From Epiperipatus broadwayi (Eukaryota; Onychophora; Udeonychophora; Euonychophora; Peripatidae): a stretch of 64,000 nucleotides of DNA. The position numbers were made by a program, and so were the translations under genes. The notes beneath the pieces are model-generated. The model was not told where the DNA came from. It ran no database searches and saw nothing but the letters and a program-made list of their open reading frames with translations. Every line of letters starts with the position of its first letter. Positions within the stretch are counted from its first letter, which is position 1. This document shows, piece after piece, positions 35,136 through 46,263 of the stretch. The stretch lies in the NCBI GenBank assembly GCA_028023455.1, contig JAQFVV010006474.1, forward strand, positions 825,501 to 889,500, given 5' to 3'.

Positions 35136-35828
35136 TGACTGCTAGTCCATTTCCAGAAATTGTACCATTAACATTAGAAAAATGTTTGCTTGGTATTGTT
35201 TCAAATTTTTATGTTGTAGATGCAAATAAGTAGACTAATAATGCAATTTCCATTGAAAACAGCTGAGCAATTGACTTATAAACATATAAAATCATTACAT
35301 TTTCAAAAAAAAAGTTGAAGAAAGTGTAACACTTAATATGATCACAACACCTTGTTTAAGAAGAGACTTTACACCATTTATAACAATGCAAAACATAAAA
35401 ATTCACAATTGAAAAAAAATATTTGGAACAACCCAGCCTGTTTAGTACACTTCAGAAACGTATCCTACAAGATATTAAGAATGCTATATTAAAATTAAAA
35501 ATTTTAAATATATCTGTTGTATTTGATATATGAATTTGACAGCATTATGGACAACTGCTTCATAAAAAAAATGCTTTGATAATGGAGGAATTATTTCTTT
35601 GCATAAAATAATAAAAATTCTGCATGATTAAATATAAAAGATGGAATCATTTCCTTTGCATAAATTGCTTGTAATACAAATTACAGTTTACTTAGGTGTA
35701 GTTATTAAATTATAAAAAACAAATTTGAAGATTATAAATAATGAGGATTACCAATTCCTCTACAAGCTTTATGATAAATGCTTAGCCAGAGCCAGCCGTT
35801 AAAATATCTGTTAGGAACCCCTCCCCAA

Positions 35829-35871
35829 ACTCCTGACCATGGTTTCATGCTTTGGCTTTCCTCAGAGAGGT
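35829..35871 (-). ncRNA. Hammerhead ribozyme, H4, core intact, 8-nt stem III palindrome
   Basis: Minus: stem I ACCTCT / AGGAGT (one mismatch, one G-U); core CTGAGGA (position 7 may be any base); stem II AAGC-CAAA-GCAT (A-U, A.A, G-C, C-G); GAA intact; stem III ACCATGGT self-complementary; C17, GUC triplet. All essential core bases are present. Confidence 0.82.
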
Positions 35872-35956
35872 GTCAGGATAGGTTCAGACACTAGATCTAA
35901 AAATACCAACCCAAAGCCAAGCACTTTTTAGATCTAGTGTCTGAACTTACCCTGAC

Positions 35957-35999
35957 ACCTCTCTGAGGAGTGCCAAAGCACAAAACCATTGTCAGGGGT
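35957..35999 (+). ncRNA. Hammerhead ribozyme motif, H4, best helices, G12A
   Basis: Stem I ACCTCT / AGGGGT (6 bp, one G-U); CTGAGGA; stem II GTGC-CAAA-GCAC, 4 perfect pairs abutting the core; AAA in place of GAA; ACCATTGT (one change from the palindrome ACCATGGT); C17 with GUC. The two arms have complementary damage: the minus copy keeps G12, this copy keeps stem I and II. Confidence 0.82.
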
Positions 36000-36379
36000 T
36001 TGGGGAGAGTGCTGGCTCTGGCTAAGCAATTATCATAAAGCTTGTAGAGGAATTGGCAATCCTCATTTTTTATAACTTACAAGCTTAAAAGATAGGGTCA
36101 TGTGATATATATGACTCTTATTTTGACAAATTTAAAGATTATTTTATTTTATTTTTAAATTCTGAATTTGACATATGTTTGCCTTGTAAAAAAACACACA
36201 TTCTCAAGAAACACATGACAATTTTATGATCAGACATTCACATGGATTTTATGTATTAGAAAATGCTTACATTCTTTACCTATGCCCATTTATTGAAATT
36301 TTCAATATTTCAAATGGCAAAATTTGGTGAAAAAAGAAACTAAAATGTCACTAAGAATATTTGTCTATGAATCAAATCA

Positions 36380-36880
36380 AATATGATAAATCATCATTAT
36401 CATCATCATCATCATCATTATCAACCATTGTCAATCCACTGCAGGATAAAGGTCTCTCCAAGTTCAATCCATCTTTTCTGATTTTTAGCTTCTCTTCTCC
36501 ACATCACCCCTGCACACTTTCTTATTTCATCCATCGATCTCACATGTGGTCTCTTTCTGGGTCTTTTACAATCTTTTGGAATCCCATTTAAAATTTCAAT
36601 TGTCCATCTATTACCATCTCTTCTAGAAATATGTCCAGACCAACTTCACTTGTCTTTTAATTTTTTCAATGAAGTCAGTAACATCTGTTTGTTCTCTTAT
36701 CCATACATTGTGTTTTTGATCATTTCTTATTACTTCTAACATGCATCTCTTTACACTTCTTTGAGTGGTCTGAAGTCTCTGTATTGCTCTTCTGTTAAGT
36801 GTCCAAGTCTCAGATCCATAAGTAAGAACTGGTGAAACCCATTTATTAAAAAAACTGGTGAAACCCATTTATTAAAAACT
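36380..36880 (-). pseudogene. RTE-like LINE, 3' half of C-terminal domain
   Basis: Minus: VSPVLTYGSETWTLNRRAIQ, RLQTTQRSVKRCMLEVIRND, QKHNVWIREQTDVTDFIEKI, then frames with RRDGNRWTIEILNGIPKDC and the tail (ATGATG)n at 36390-36425. The first about 80 residues are open. Its 5' end carries a tandem duplication of about 27 bp (CTGGTGAAACCCATTTATTA at 36829 and 36856). Confidence 0.9.
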
Positions 36881-36904
36881 TTCTAACAAACATTGTCATG
36901 AAAT

Positions 36905-37725
36905 TGTTATTAAATACACTCACAAAATTCAACATGACCTTTAAATTTTGAATACAAATTTTAGTGAAAAATTAGCTAAACTCTCATTTCTGTAGGCTTA
37001 ACATTACTAAATAATACAGAGATTTTAAACAATTTATTTTACTAAGTTTCCTTCATAAGTTAACATTAAATATGTAAAGTAATCAAATACTACATTAGCA
37101 TATAATAATGCTAAGAATATTTATCTATGCCTTCTATAAAAAAAATTCATGATTGAGGTGGCAATATTTATTTTAAAAAAATCAACTACCTTCTTCATAG
37201 ACATATGTTTATGTCAACGAAATCAGACATCATACGTTGCTTGGCAAATCAGTTGAGACATTACCAAACAAGATATCCAATCTCTATTGAATACACTCAC
37301 AAAGTGAAACATTATCTCAAAACCGGAATGCAATTTTTTCTAGCATCTTACATTCAAGTTTAAAAATTATGTTGAACTTTGGGTGTGTATTTAATAGTGT
37401 TTGGGGCATTTTTTTAAACTTTAACTGATATCCTGAGCTATTTGTCACACTAGATTTCATTGACAGAAACATTTATGTTCCCTCTAAACCTTGGAAAATA
37501 ATTACAGAGGGCACAGGTAAATATCATTAGAATTATTACATATTTATGTGGTAATTAATTAATTAATTATATATTTACTTGAAAGTCATAGTTTTAAAAC
37601 TTCTACATTTTAAAAACATTAAATTAAAAGAAATAACACTTTAGTTAAATTGGCAATAATATTTACATTCAAACTTTAAGATCATGTTGAACTTTCTGAG
37701 TTTATTTAATAGTGATGGATGATTG
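36905..37725. repeat. Diverged repeat S: three related blocks
   Basis: TTATGTTGAACTTTG...TATTTAATAGTG at 37367-37399, ATCATGTTGAACTTTCTGAG...ATTTAATAGTGATGG at 37681-37724, and an inverted form ATTAAATACACTCACAAAAT then CAACATGACCTTTAAA at 36909-36948. Spacing of about 315 bp between the direct blocks. No ribozyme core seen. Confidence 0.55.
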
Positions 37726-38170
37726 GGTTCATTAGAATTTCAACTGCTTTCCACATTAGATTTGATTAAAAAAAACATGTCTAACAAAAATTAATCATTT
37801 TTCATCAAACAATAATTATATATCATAAAATTTTAATGGAGAGTATTGGTAAAATTCTAATGATTTTAATAAGCATATAAATAACTTTACAGCTTATCAA
37901 ATATATTATGCTAAGACTATAAAACTATATACAGAGAGGTCTGATTGTCACAGATATATCATAAAAGGTGTACACTAGAATTCAAGTTCATTTAAATGTT
38001 TCTTTGATAATTTAGCTTGTAAATTATTTTAGTAACATACTTGGACATATTTGTTTTAAAAAACAGGCAAAACTCATTATATATATTGCCACACACAGCA
38101 AGCTAAAGAAATCAAAGGATGTCAGAAGGCTTGTGCATAAAATCCCCATCTAATGCCTACTCATCCAATA

Positions 38171-38212
38171 TCCCCACACTAGTTTCTGGCTTATGGCCTT
38201 CATCAATGAGGA
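38171..38212 (-). ncRNA. Hammerhead ribozyme motif, H1 (C3U, G17)
   Basis: TCCTCA, TTGATGA (C3 to T), A-GGC-CATAA-GCC-A, GAA, ACTAGT, G in place of C17, TGGGGA. Two substitutions would each block cleavage. Confidence 0.72.
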
Positions 38213-38514
38213 GCCTTGGATCTGAGAGCACTGCATCTAGATCTTAGGATCTAATGCAACCCTCGAGCAACCACCATTTATCTTGATTTAACTACAAAAT
38301 TATGAGTCAAACTGAAAACACCTTAATGTTTTCAATCCAAGCCCATTAGCTTATATAGTCATATGGGTCTGAACCCAGTTCAGTACCCATACATTTTGGT
38401 GTCTTTAGCCATAGCCACCACTATCCTATCAGGCAGGATTGGTTTTAAGCCAATAAACATCACATGACCTCCTCCTCTTATGATTGTGCATAACTGTTGT
38501 TAAAACAGACAAAA

Positions 38515-38548
<34 letters not shown>

Positions 38549-38561
38549 TTTTGTCTGTTTT

Positions 38562-38593
<32 letters not shown>

Positions 38594-38631
38594 TGCCACA
38601 CACAGTAAGCTAGAGAAATCAGATCCATGGC

Positions 38632-38673
38632 TCCTCACTGATGAAGGCCATAAGCCAGAAATTAGTCTGGGGA
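38632..38673 (+). ncRNA. Hammerhead ribozyme, H1, core intact
   Basis: TCCTCA / TGGGGA stem I; CTGATGA; A-GGC-CATAA-GCC-A with three Watson-Crick pairs; GAA; ATTAGT (one change from ACTAGT); C17 with GUC. Every core base is present, and stem III can still pair with an ACTAGT partner through a G-U. Confidence 0.85.
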
Positions 38674-39086
38674 TATTGGATGAGTAGGCACTAGATGGGG
38701 ACTTCATGCACAAGCCTTCTGGTATCCATTGATTTCTCTAGCTTGTTGTGTGTAGCAATATATATAGTGAGTGTTGCCTGTTTTAACAACAGTTATACAC
38801 AAGCATAAGAGAAGGTGGTCATGTGATGTTTATGGGCTAAAAACCAATCCTGCCTAATAGGATAGTGGTGGCTATGGTTATTAAAGAACCAAAAAAAACA
38901 AAATGTATGGGTACTGAACTGGGTTCAAACCCATATGACTAAATAAGCTAATGGGTTTGGATTAAAAACATTAAGGTGTTTTCCGTTTAAGACTCATAGT
39001 TTTGTAGTTAAATGGAAATAAAAAGTGGTTGCTGGAGGGTTGCATTAGATCCTAGGATCTAGGAGCAGTGCTCTCAGATTCAAGAC

Positions 39087-39128
39087 TTCTCACTGACAAA
39101 GGCCACAAGCCAAAAACTAGTCTGGAGA
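39087..39128 (+). ncRNA. Hammerhead ribozyme motif, H1 (G8A, G12A)
   Basis: TTCTCA / TGGAGA: stem I is kept by a matching change on both strands (C-to-T on one, G-to-A on the other) relative to TCCTCA/TGGGGA. CTGACAA, A-GGC-CACAA-GCC-A, AAA, ACTAGT, C17. Confidence 0.75.
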
Positions 39129-39305
39129 TATTGGATGACTAGGCACTAGATGGGTATTTTATGCACAAGCCTTGTGGCATCCATTGATTTCTGTAGCTTG
39201 CTGTGTGTGGCAATATATATAGAGAGTTTTGCCTGTTTTAACAACAGTTATACACAAGCATAAGAGGTGGTGGTCATGTGATGTTTATTGGCTAAAACAT
39301 ATTTG

Positions 39306-40424
39306 TTTTTTGAATAGAATATTGATAAATAAAATGACTATTGTTGTATATTTATGTTGTAGTTAATTATATGATCATATAATTAAATATTTACTTAAAA
39401 AAGCAATAATTTTTAAAATAAATTTGTTTAAAGGCTCTGACCTGTTAAATAAAATTAAGCTAATACAAAGAGTCTTACTAAATTTTCATTAAATTTATGT
39501 TTAACTTTTAAAATGATGATTAAATGACTATGTTCGCTGAAGTATCAAATTGATTTCCATCATATTTGATTAATAAAAACATACATCTAGCAAGAATAGA
39601 TTTTTCCTCAAATGGTTTCATTTGAAATACCAGAAAATTTTTATAAAGGGCCTGAGTTTCACATTTTTATGATAATATATATTTTTAGGATTAACTATAT
39701 AAAATGTTTAATATATGTAAGTGTACTCACAATTAAGGTAACTAATATTTTCAACAACAGGGCAAAAGTATTATATGGCCACTTAGAAAATTTACACATT
39801 ATTGTAAATGATTTTTTAAATTTAGAATTGAAGAAAGAAATAAAACACATTAAATTACATAATGTAACAAAATGGAAGTAGAAGACTGTATTTTGGTCCA
39901 ATCAAGTTAAAAAAACAAACTAAGCAAAGATTGAAGATCAAACTTAAAATGAAGTCTATTGACCAAATTTAAACATAGTTGATGATTTTTATTAATTTGT
40001 GAAAAAACACTGCAATTTTTTTCAAAAGCTCTATCTTTCTTTTAAATATTCTTTGATGATGATTATATCTATAGACAACTCAGGTTTCACAAGAAATTAT
40101 GCATTGATTAGTGTCTAAAATATGGAGTAAATGATAGTGATAATGAGTGATAACCTGAATTAGATGACTCATATCTCCTAATACTGAAGCAATAATTGTT
40201 TATTCCTGTATGTGTAAATGGCATATTCCACAGGGGCCCTCATGGATTTTTTGAGCATCAAGATAATTTTTAATAATATCTGCAATAAATTTTATTATAT
40301 GATTTTCTGTGAAATATCAAGAACAATATCATAAGTCCAATAAGACATCACATGCCCCCAGCCTATATAATGCTTTTCGGTATTAAATTGTTTTTATCGT
40401 ACCAAGATGCCAATAAATCCCTAT
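39306..40424. other. AT-rich DNA without recognisable gene
   Basis: Overlapping frames at 39612-39901 on both strands are low-complexity and have no family features. Confidence 0.5.
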
Positions 40425-40434
40425 CCAGTACATT

Positions 40435-40476
40435 TCCTCACTGACAAAAGCTATAAGATAAACACTAGTCTGCAAA
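40435..40476 (+). ncRNA. Hammerhead-like motif, H1-related (decayed)
   Basis: TCCTCA, CTGACAA, AAGCTATAAGATA, AAC in place of GAA, ACTAGT, C, TGCAAA. Confidence 0.6.
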
Positions 40477-40879
40477 TATCTATTTGCTTTGTACTGTATA
40501 GGAATTTATAAAGTTCTACCATCTGCAATCTTTTGATTATTAAAGCTTCCACTAAATGACATAACTGTGGTAAGCCAAAAACAGTAGGGAACAGCTTTAT
40601 ATAAGGTGAAGGCATTTGATGTGTTATTGTTTTTGTATCAATCATGGTCAAAGGATAAAGGTGTCTACAGTTATAAAATATTAGCAACATCATAATATAT
40701 AGATACTGAATTGGTGTTTCATTTACATAACTTAGCAAGTGCCATAGATTGAAAACATTAATGTTTTTTTTTTAATTTGAGATAGTAATGTGATAACAAG
40801 ACACAAAAACAAAGAAGGCTTCTAATAAAAAGATGCACTAGAATCCCAAAATCTAAGTAAATTGCTCCAGAACCAATGC

Positions 40880-40921
40880 TCTTCACTGATGAAAGCCATA
40901 AGCTAGAAACTGATGTGGAAA
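40880..40921 (+). ncRNA. Hammerhead ribozyme motif, H1-related (core intact, G17)
   Basis: TCTTCA / TGGAAA stem I (4 bp including a G-U, then a C-A mismatch); CTGATGA; A-AGC-CATAA-GCT-A, 3 bp; GAA; ACTGAT; G at position 17, not permissive for cleavage. Confidence 0.7.
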
Positions 40922-41035
40922 TATTAGATTAGACAGCACTGGATAAAGATTTATTGAAGCTACCATCTGGTATCTATTGTTTATTAAAGCTTATATTAAG
41001 TGATATAACTGTGGAGAAAGAAAAATAATTTGCTA

Positions 41036-41520
41036 TTAATACTATAAATTTGAAAAATAAATATGTATAAACTAATTTTAGTTGCATGCAGAATAAGCAT
41101 AAAAAGTATATTATATTGATCAGTTTTTTATTTTAAATATTTTTTATTTAATATCATTTTAAATCCAAAGTTTCACATAATTTGAATTTTTTAAAAAAAA
41201 TTTCAAATAGATAATTTGAAAAGATTTCAAAGGATCTTTTGTAATGATGTATATTAAAGAAAATAACTAAAGGTTATATTATATTTTTTAATGAAATATT
41301 TTATAGAAAGAAATTGAAATTTATATGTTCTTTCTAACTATAGAATAAATAATTTTATTTTGTGATTAGAGATGTTGGGGTTAGCCGCAGATGATGAAGG
41401 GGTTTTTCTTAAAAATAGTCTCTTGACTCATGGATTATCATAATTTATAATTCAGAATTTGATTTTTTTTAAGATGTTAAGCTTTAGTTAACGAATTAAT
41501 AGATCACACTTAAATGCTTT
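41036..41520. other. AT-rich DNA without recognisable gene
   Basis: No repeat partner or coding signal found. Confidence 0.5.
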
Positions 41521-41744
41521 CATTCACAATATTATAACAGTTTTTTATTATAAATACCTACTAGTTTTCGAAAAGCTTTTGGTCAGTTTAATTTTAAATA
41601 GCTTTTTTTTCCATATGTCATAACATCGACCGGGAGGCAAACCCGCAACAACCGCCTGTAACCAACTGCTTGCTTGCAAGGCTGCTGCGCTGACCTCTCG
41701 GCTAACAATGCTTGACGAATTTTAAATAATTTATAATGCAAAAT
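41490..41744 (-). repeat. Repeat end with CTGACCAAAAGC...CGAAAACTAGT signature
   Basis: Minus strand 41586-41570: CTGACC, AAAAGCTTTTC, GAAAACTAGTAGG. An A-rich hairpin between a CTGA box and GAAA, followed by ACTAGT, echoes H1 but with extra A residues. The element is split by the SINE at 41612-41714. Confidence 0.55.
41612..41714 (-). mobile_element. Short tRNA-derived SINE
   Basis: Minus: GCATTGTTAGCCGAGAGGTC (A box), CTTGCAAG anticodon-loop-like segment, long variable part with a small insertion, GCGGGTTTGCCTCCCGG (T arm/B box), CGATGTTATGACATATGG and an A tail (T run 41603-41610 on plus). Target duplication AATTTTAAATA at 41590-41600 and 41718-41728. The ends GCATTG and CGATGT form most of an acceptor stem. 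Confidence 0.87.
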
Positions 41745-41885
41745 TAATTGAGATTACGCTTTACGCAAAAAAGTGAAGCTTGTCTAACTCTTACAAAGTT
41801 ATATGGCTTAGCGCTTTCAGAGACCTTGAGTCTCCATAATCATAGACAAGCTTCACTTTTTTTGCGTAAAGTGCAATCTCATTTA
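41745..41885. repeat. Family F foldback with strong central hairpin
   Basis: The arms GAGATTACGCTTTACGCAAA, AAAGTGAAGCTTGTCTA and their inverted copies (41845-41882) flank a centre whose minus strand reads TATGATTATG, GAGAC-TCAAG-GTCTC, TGAA, AGCGCT, A, AGCC: a 5-bp stem II and a perfect palindrome stem III, again without CUGANGA. Confidence 0.75.
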
Positions 41886-42739
41886 ATTACTAATCAAAGG
41901 TGAAGTAAAAACTATTATTTTATTATAATGCTAAAATAATACGAAGTTATAATAAGTAGCATAATAATATTTATTAAGAATTTTTTTGTATTTTTATTTT
42001 TTACTTTTGTATAATTATATGATAACTTTTTCAGGAGATTAATGTGACATTCGAGTACCAAGTAGCAGGTTCAGAATGATATTATTTTTATAAGTGACAA
42101 AATTAAATCATTTCTCATCTGGGATTTGATCTAATTTTTGATTTTGCCACTATTTAGGTACATTTAACAAGTCTTTGATGGCCATCTTCACAATAGATTA
42201 ACCTCACTATGTATTTTGTGGGTCATATCAAACAATTATTTTTTAAAATCTTTTGTTTAAGTGAACATAAATCATTCAATAATTGACTGGATAATGAATA
42301 TTTTTAAACTATTTAAAAATCACTTTGAGTTAAGTAATTGACATGATATGTATAAAAAAACTTAGGAACTATTCTAAAGTATGACTACATCTTAAATATT
42401 TTTTTAATTCCAAGTCTCAAACTATAAATGGTGAATATAAAAAATTGCACATGTGATACTCATAAATCAGAAGCCTAAGATTAGTCTGTAATTTTTATTT
42501 TCTTTTTGTGTAAAAGTGAAAAGTTACAAGGCATAATAACAATAAAAATAAATAGGGGTTACCAGCAAAATAGCATTGGAACACAATTTGGTAATGAAGT
42601 CTGATTTTACTACCATTTAGTAGTCATCAATTTTTCTTGTGAAATCATCATGAAAAAAAATAGAAAATATCAAAAAGAACACTAAATTGTAATGAAAAAT
42701 ATATTACCAAATTTACCATTTTATTTTTTGTAATATCTT
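41886..42739. other. AT-rich DNA without recognisable gene
   Basis: No feature recognised. Confidence 0.5.
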
Positions 42740-43225
42740 ATGTAAATGCAATTTATCCACTATACTTTGAACACTTTTTAGCAAAAAATCTTTTATTGTA
42801 CATTTATGCATATACAATCTTATGTTTTGATGGCCCTACAGTCTTCTTCAAGGCCACTTTTACTTTAATTTTTTAAAAGTAAAAACCTTTTATTGTACAT
42901 ATATGCATATAAAATCGTATGTTTCAACTGTCCTACAGTCTTCTTCAGAGTCACTTTAAGTTTAATTTTTTAAAATTAAAAAAATACATGTATGCATATA
43001 CAATCTTATGTTTTGACTGTCCTACAGTCTTCATCAGAACCACTTTTATTTAAATTTTTTAAAAGTAAAAAAAAAAGTTTTTATTCTTTTAAAAAATTAA
43101 AGTAAAAGTGACTCTGAAGAAGACTGTAAGACAGTCGAAACACAAGATTGTATATGCATATATGTACAATAAGAGATTTTTGCTAAAAAGTGTTCATAGT
43201 AAAGTGGAAAAACGGCATTTAAATT
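42740..43225. repeat. Repeat P: three minus units and one plus unit around CTGAAGAAGACTGT hairpins
   Basis: Outer inverted ends GAACACTTTTTAGCAAAAAA (42770) and TTTTTGCTAAAAAGTGTTCA (43178). Inside, three tandem minus blocks (42785-42860, 42890-42960, 42985-43045) and one plus block (43100-43170) share ATGTACAATAAAAG, TATATGCATA and the hairpin. Plus copy 43114-43141: CTGAAGA, A, GACTGT-AAG-ACAGTC, GAAAC: a 6-bp stem, but one base too many before it for a standard hammerhead. TTGCTAAAA ends are shared with repeat Q. Confidence 0.88.
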
Positions 43226-43229
43226 AAAA

Positions 43230-45424
43230 ATATACTTGCCATATAAGCTTTTAAAACATTACTGATATGTACATTTATAAGTTGGAGTTTATTTAATTTG
43301 ATATTAAGAAAGAGTTCACTAGACAAAATGTGTTTTTTAAAGTTTTCTTAAATATTTTATAAGTTATTACAGTATTTGTCATTATAATTGACAACAATAT
43401 AAATTATTCATTTTTTAATCTAAACTACTTTTTATTTTTAAACTCAAGTCAATTAGTTTAGTAATTTATTTATAAGTATTAAGATTTCACATTATGACAA
43501 TAACTTTCTGTTCAACCTTTCAATTCTTTTTAGAAAATATTAAGCTTTATTTTCCAATACTTTTTTGAACTCTTAATTGCTTTTGCTTTTGAATAATTAT
43601 AAACAATTTTTGTTAACAAAAAAAATAATTTATGTATATTAAAAAAGAAAAAAATTAAAACAAAGATAATTAAAGACTAAATATTTTAAGCTCTGAAATT
43701 TTGTATTGGCAAAAAAGAAAAAAAAACATATCTATTTAATTTATTTCATGTTTTTAAAATCGATTTTGATCTTGCTAAATAAGTATAAGTTTTAATTAAT
43801 TTAATTTTACTTATCAAACAACAAATTAGACCAAGAAAGTTATTTTAATTTTTTTAGTAAACTTTTATGAGATCTACAAATCAACTTTATTTAACTCTTT
43901 CTTTCTCATTATAAATTATTTGAATATTAAGTCATGCATTAAATCTAAAGTTTTAATAATCTGTATTAATTAATTTATATATTAAAAATTAAGTAAAAGT
44001 TACAAATTTACATCATAGATAACTGTCAAACTTGTAAAACAAAAATCATTCCTTGCCACCCAACCTTCTTAAATGACTTGATCCAAACAGTTACTTTAAT
44101 ATACAACACAAAATTTTATTACATATCTCAAAGAGCAATGTGGGTCTTATCATTGTAATGTAGACAAAAAAGATTAGGGAGATAATTATTGATAACTGCT
44201 ATTAGGTACAAACTTTCTTTATTACTGGTAATATAACAGATTGTAATCAGCTTTTTTACTTACTCTAGTACCAAATATTATACCATTTGGTATGAAGTGA
44301 TTATTCAGTCTGTAGTACCCTCATATGTAGATTCGTTTCTAGATTTTGCCTTTATCAATGACCATTAGAATAAATGTCCTTGTATCTAGCACCTATATTT
44401 TATTCCTTTATACTATAGGATATTGTTGCTTATATATCTCTAAGAATGTTTCTTCTTTTAGATTCTTCATATTTATATAAGATCTCTTTTTACATTTCCA
44501 TACATATATATTACACGTTTTAAAAACACAATTAATTCTTATAATAAAATAGAAATTAAAATCAATTTTAGTAACATTATATTAACAAATTATAAATAAC
44601 ATCAAACTGCAAATAAATGTTAGGATTTACAAATCATTTAGCATAATTGTTTAAAGAAATATTTATTAATTTATGTCTTATTATTTGAATTAAATGAGCC
44701 TTAGTGATTTATAAAAAAATATAATTAAACATTTTTTTTTACTACAATACTTAAATAACAGAGTTCAAAAGTAAAAGAACATATGCTAAATCTGGATATT
44801 ATTATAGTATATAGAGAGACTGAGAATGGTTAATAAAATATGGTAAGAGCTTTCCTTGGTTAAATTAAGTCTATTTAAAATAATCTAATGATGTTTCATT
44901 TGTGATAATAACAGAAATTAAATTATTTAAAATATTTATAAGTGACAATTTAAAAAGTTCACTTTGATTAATTATGTTTATCAACAAAATTTAAATTAAT
45001 ACAAACACTAAGGTATTAAAATAAATGTGATGGCTTTCTATTGAGATTTATAATTTTGATAGAAAATTATAAACTTAGTTTTTAATTAATAGACATTAGA
45101 ACAGTTCCTCCTCTCTACTCTATTGCCATCTAGTGTAATCTAGTAACCATTACTTATTTGAGCTTACAATAGATAGTGCTTGAGTAGAGAAAGAAATATG
45201 CTTTCTTTATAATAATGTATGAAAGAATCAAATGATGTTGAGTTAGTTTTAACATTTCCAGCCTCTTCAAAAAAAATAATTATAGGTAGATTAGAATTGA
45301 AGCTACTAGAAATGGAGCTATTATCCTGGTGTCAAATTAATATAATTATGTAAAATGTTTGGCTTGGGTTCATAATCTTGGTGTGGTTATTAAATTTCAG
45401 CATATTAGCTTAATATTAAAAAAT
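43230..45424. other. AT-rich DNA; one decayed hammerhead-like remnant
   Basis: No gene. On minus at about 44363-44326: TCA, TTGATAA, AGGCAAAATCTA, GAA, ACGAAT, C, TACA: the H1/H2 order, heavily worn, near TCTAGCACC text also found beside H2 ribozymes. Confidence 0.45.
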
Positions 45425-45670
45425 AAATTTGACAAATTGTGCAGTAAGACCTCTCAATAAATTTGTTTAATATAATTCAATACTAGCACTATAAATACAT
45501 AAACACAAAGCTAATATTTAATATCTTATTAAACCATAGGTGATCTATGATTATGAGAGCCATGACTCGAAAAAGTGACAACCTATGGTTTAATAAGATA
45601 TTAAATATTACCTTTGTGTTTATGCATTTATAGTGCTAGTATTGAATTACAGAATATTAACCAGGCAAAG
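45425..45670. repeat. Family F foldback, long near-perfect arms
   Basis: The arms 45472-45545 and 45582-45655 match: TTCAATACTAGCACTATAAA, ACAAAGSTAATATTTAATAT, CTTATTAAACCATAGGT. The plus-strand centre reads ATGATTATGA, GAG-CCATGA-CTC, GAAAAAGTG. Compare AGTGCT in sister copies. Arms are nearly identical, hence recent. Confidence 0.88.
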
Positions 45671-46252
45671 TTTAAAATTAAGTTTGTATTACAATGTTTA
45701 TAATTATAAACTATACCAGATTATTCATTAACCAGAAGGATTGACTATATACGAATTATGCAAATGATATTTAATAATGTCTGAAATGAATTCAGAAATT
45801 ATTGGAAAAAATTTTATGTTAAGAGACAGCCCACAGACATTCTATGCTAAGCAAATCAACTGTTCATGTTGAGAAATAGCATTCTTACAATTGGCATTCA
45901 AAAATAACATAAATTTGAGTAATTTTTCTTTAACTAATTTAACATTTTTTAATGACCAAAATATCAGCTTAGACAAATCAAGTTTTTGAAAATGTTAATT
46001 TACCTGGAAAATTATATAGTGATGTTTATGTCAAGTTCAATAATCAAATTTTTAATTAAGTACTAAAATTCTTTGCTAAATTCATAATAATATGATCCTA
46101 ATTTTTCCAGTCACAGATATTATTTTGTAATAAAGCTTCTTTGGGTAAATGTTATCAATATTTAACTGTTGTTTTTATTTTAAAACATGTATAATATGTT
46201 GAAGAAACCAATCCTGGAATTTTGTAATTCTAATCAGAAAACATTCCAAAAA
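45671..46252. other. AT-rich DNA without recognisable gene
   Basis: No feature recognised up to the SINE target duplication. Confidence 0.5.
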
Positions 46253-46263
46253 ATGTAATTGTT

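Larger units (their letters stand above)
35745..36075. repeat. H4 ribozyme repeat, inverted dimer
   Basis: The arms 35745-35905 and 35930-36072 are inverted copies: CCAATTCCTCTACAAGCTTT, TTAGCCAGAGCCAG, CCCCAAAC, the hammerhead, then GTTCAGACACTAGATCTAAA. The turn holds CCAACCCAAAGCCAAGCAC. TTTAGATCTAGTGTCTGAA is close to the TAGATCTAATGTCTGA of H2, placing H4 in the same superfamily. Confidence 0.9.
38050..39305. repeat. H1 ribozyme array: one inverted plus two direct units
   Basis: Unit 1 (about 38060-38520) is on minus; units 2 (38500-38870) and 3 (38820-39300) are on plus. Ribozymes lie at 38171, 38632 and 39087; the direct spacing is 455 bp. Unit borders carry AAAACAGGCAAAACTC, ATATTGCCACACACAGYAAG and GTCATGTGATGTTTATTGGC. 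Two (TA)n tracts (38517-38545, 38566-38594) have expanded at the first junction from the native TATATAT. Best-preserved H1 tandem of the window. Confidence 0.9.
40425..41035 (+). repeat. H1-related direct tandem, unit about 445 bp
   Basis: Ribozyme motifs at 40435 and 40880 are 445 bp apart. Both are followed by a repeat of ACCATCTGSWATC, TTTTGATTATTAAAGCTTC or TGTTTATTAAAGCTTATA, then AATGACATAACTGTGG or AGTGATATAACTGTGG. More diverged than the 38-kb array. Confidence 0.75.
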
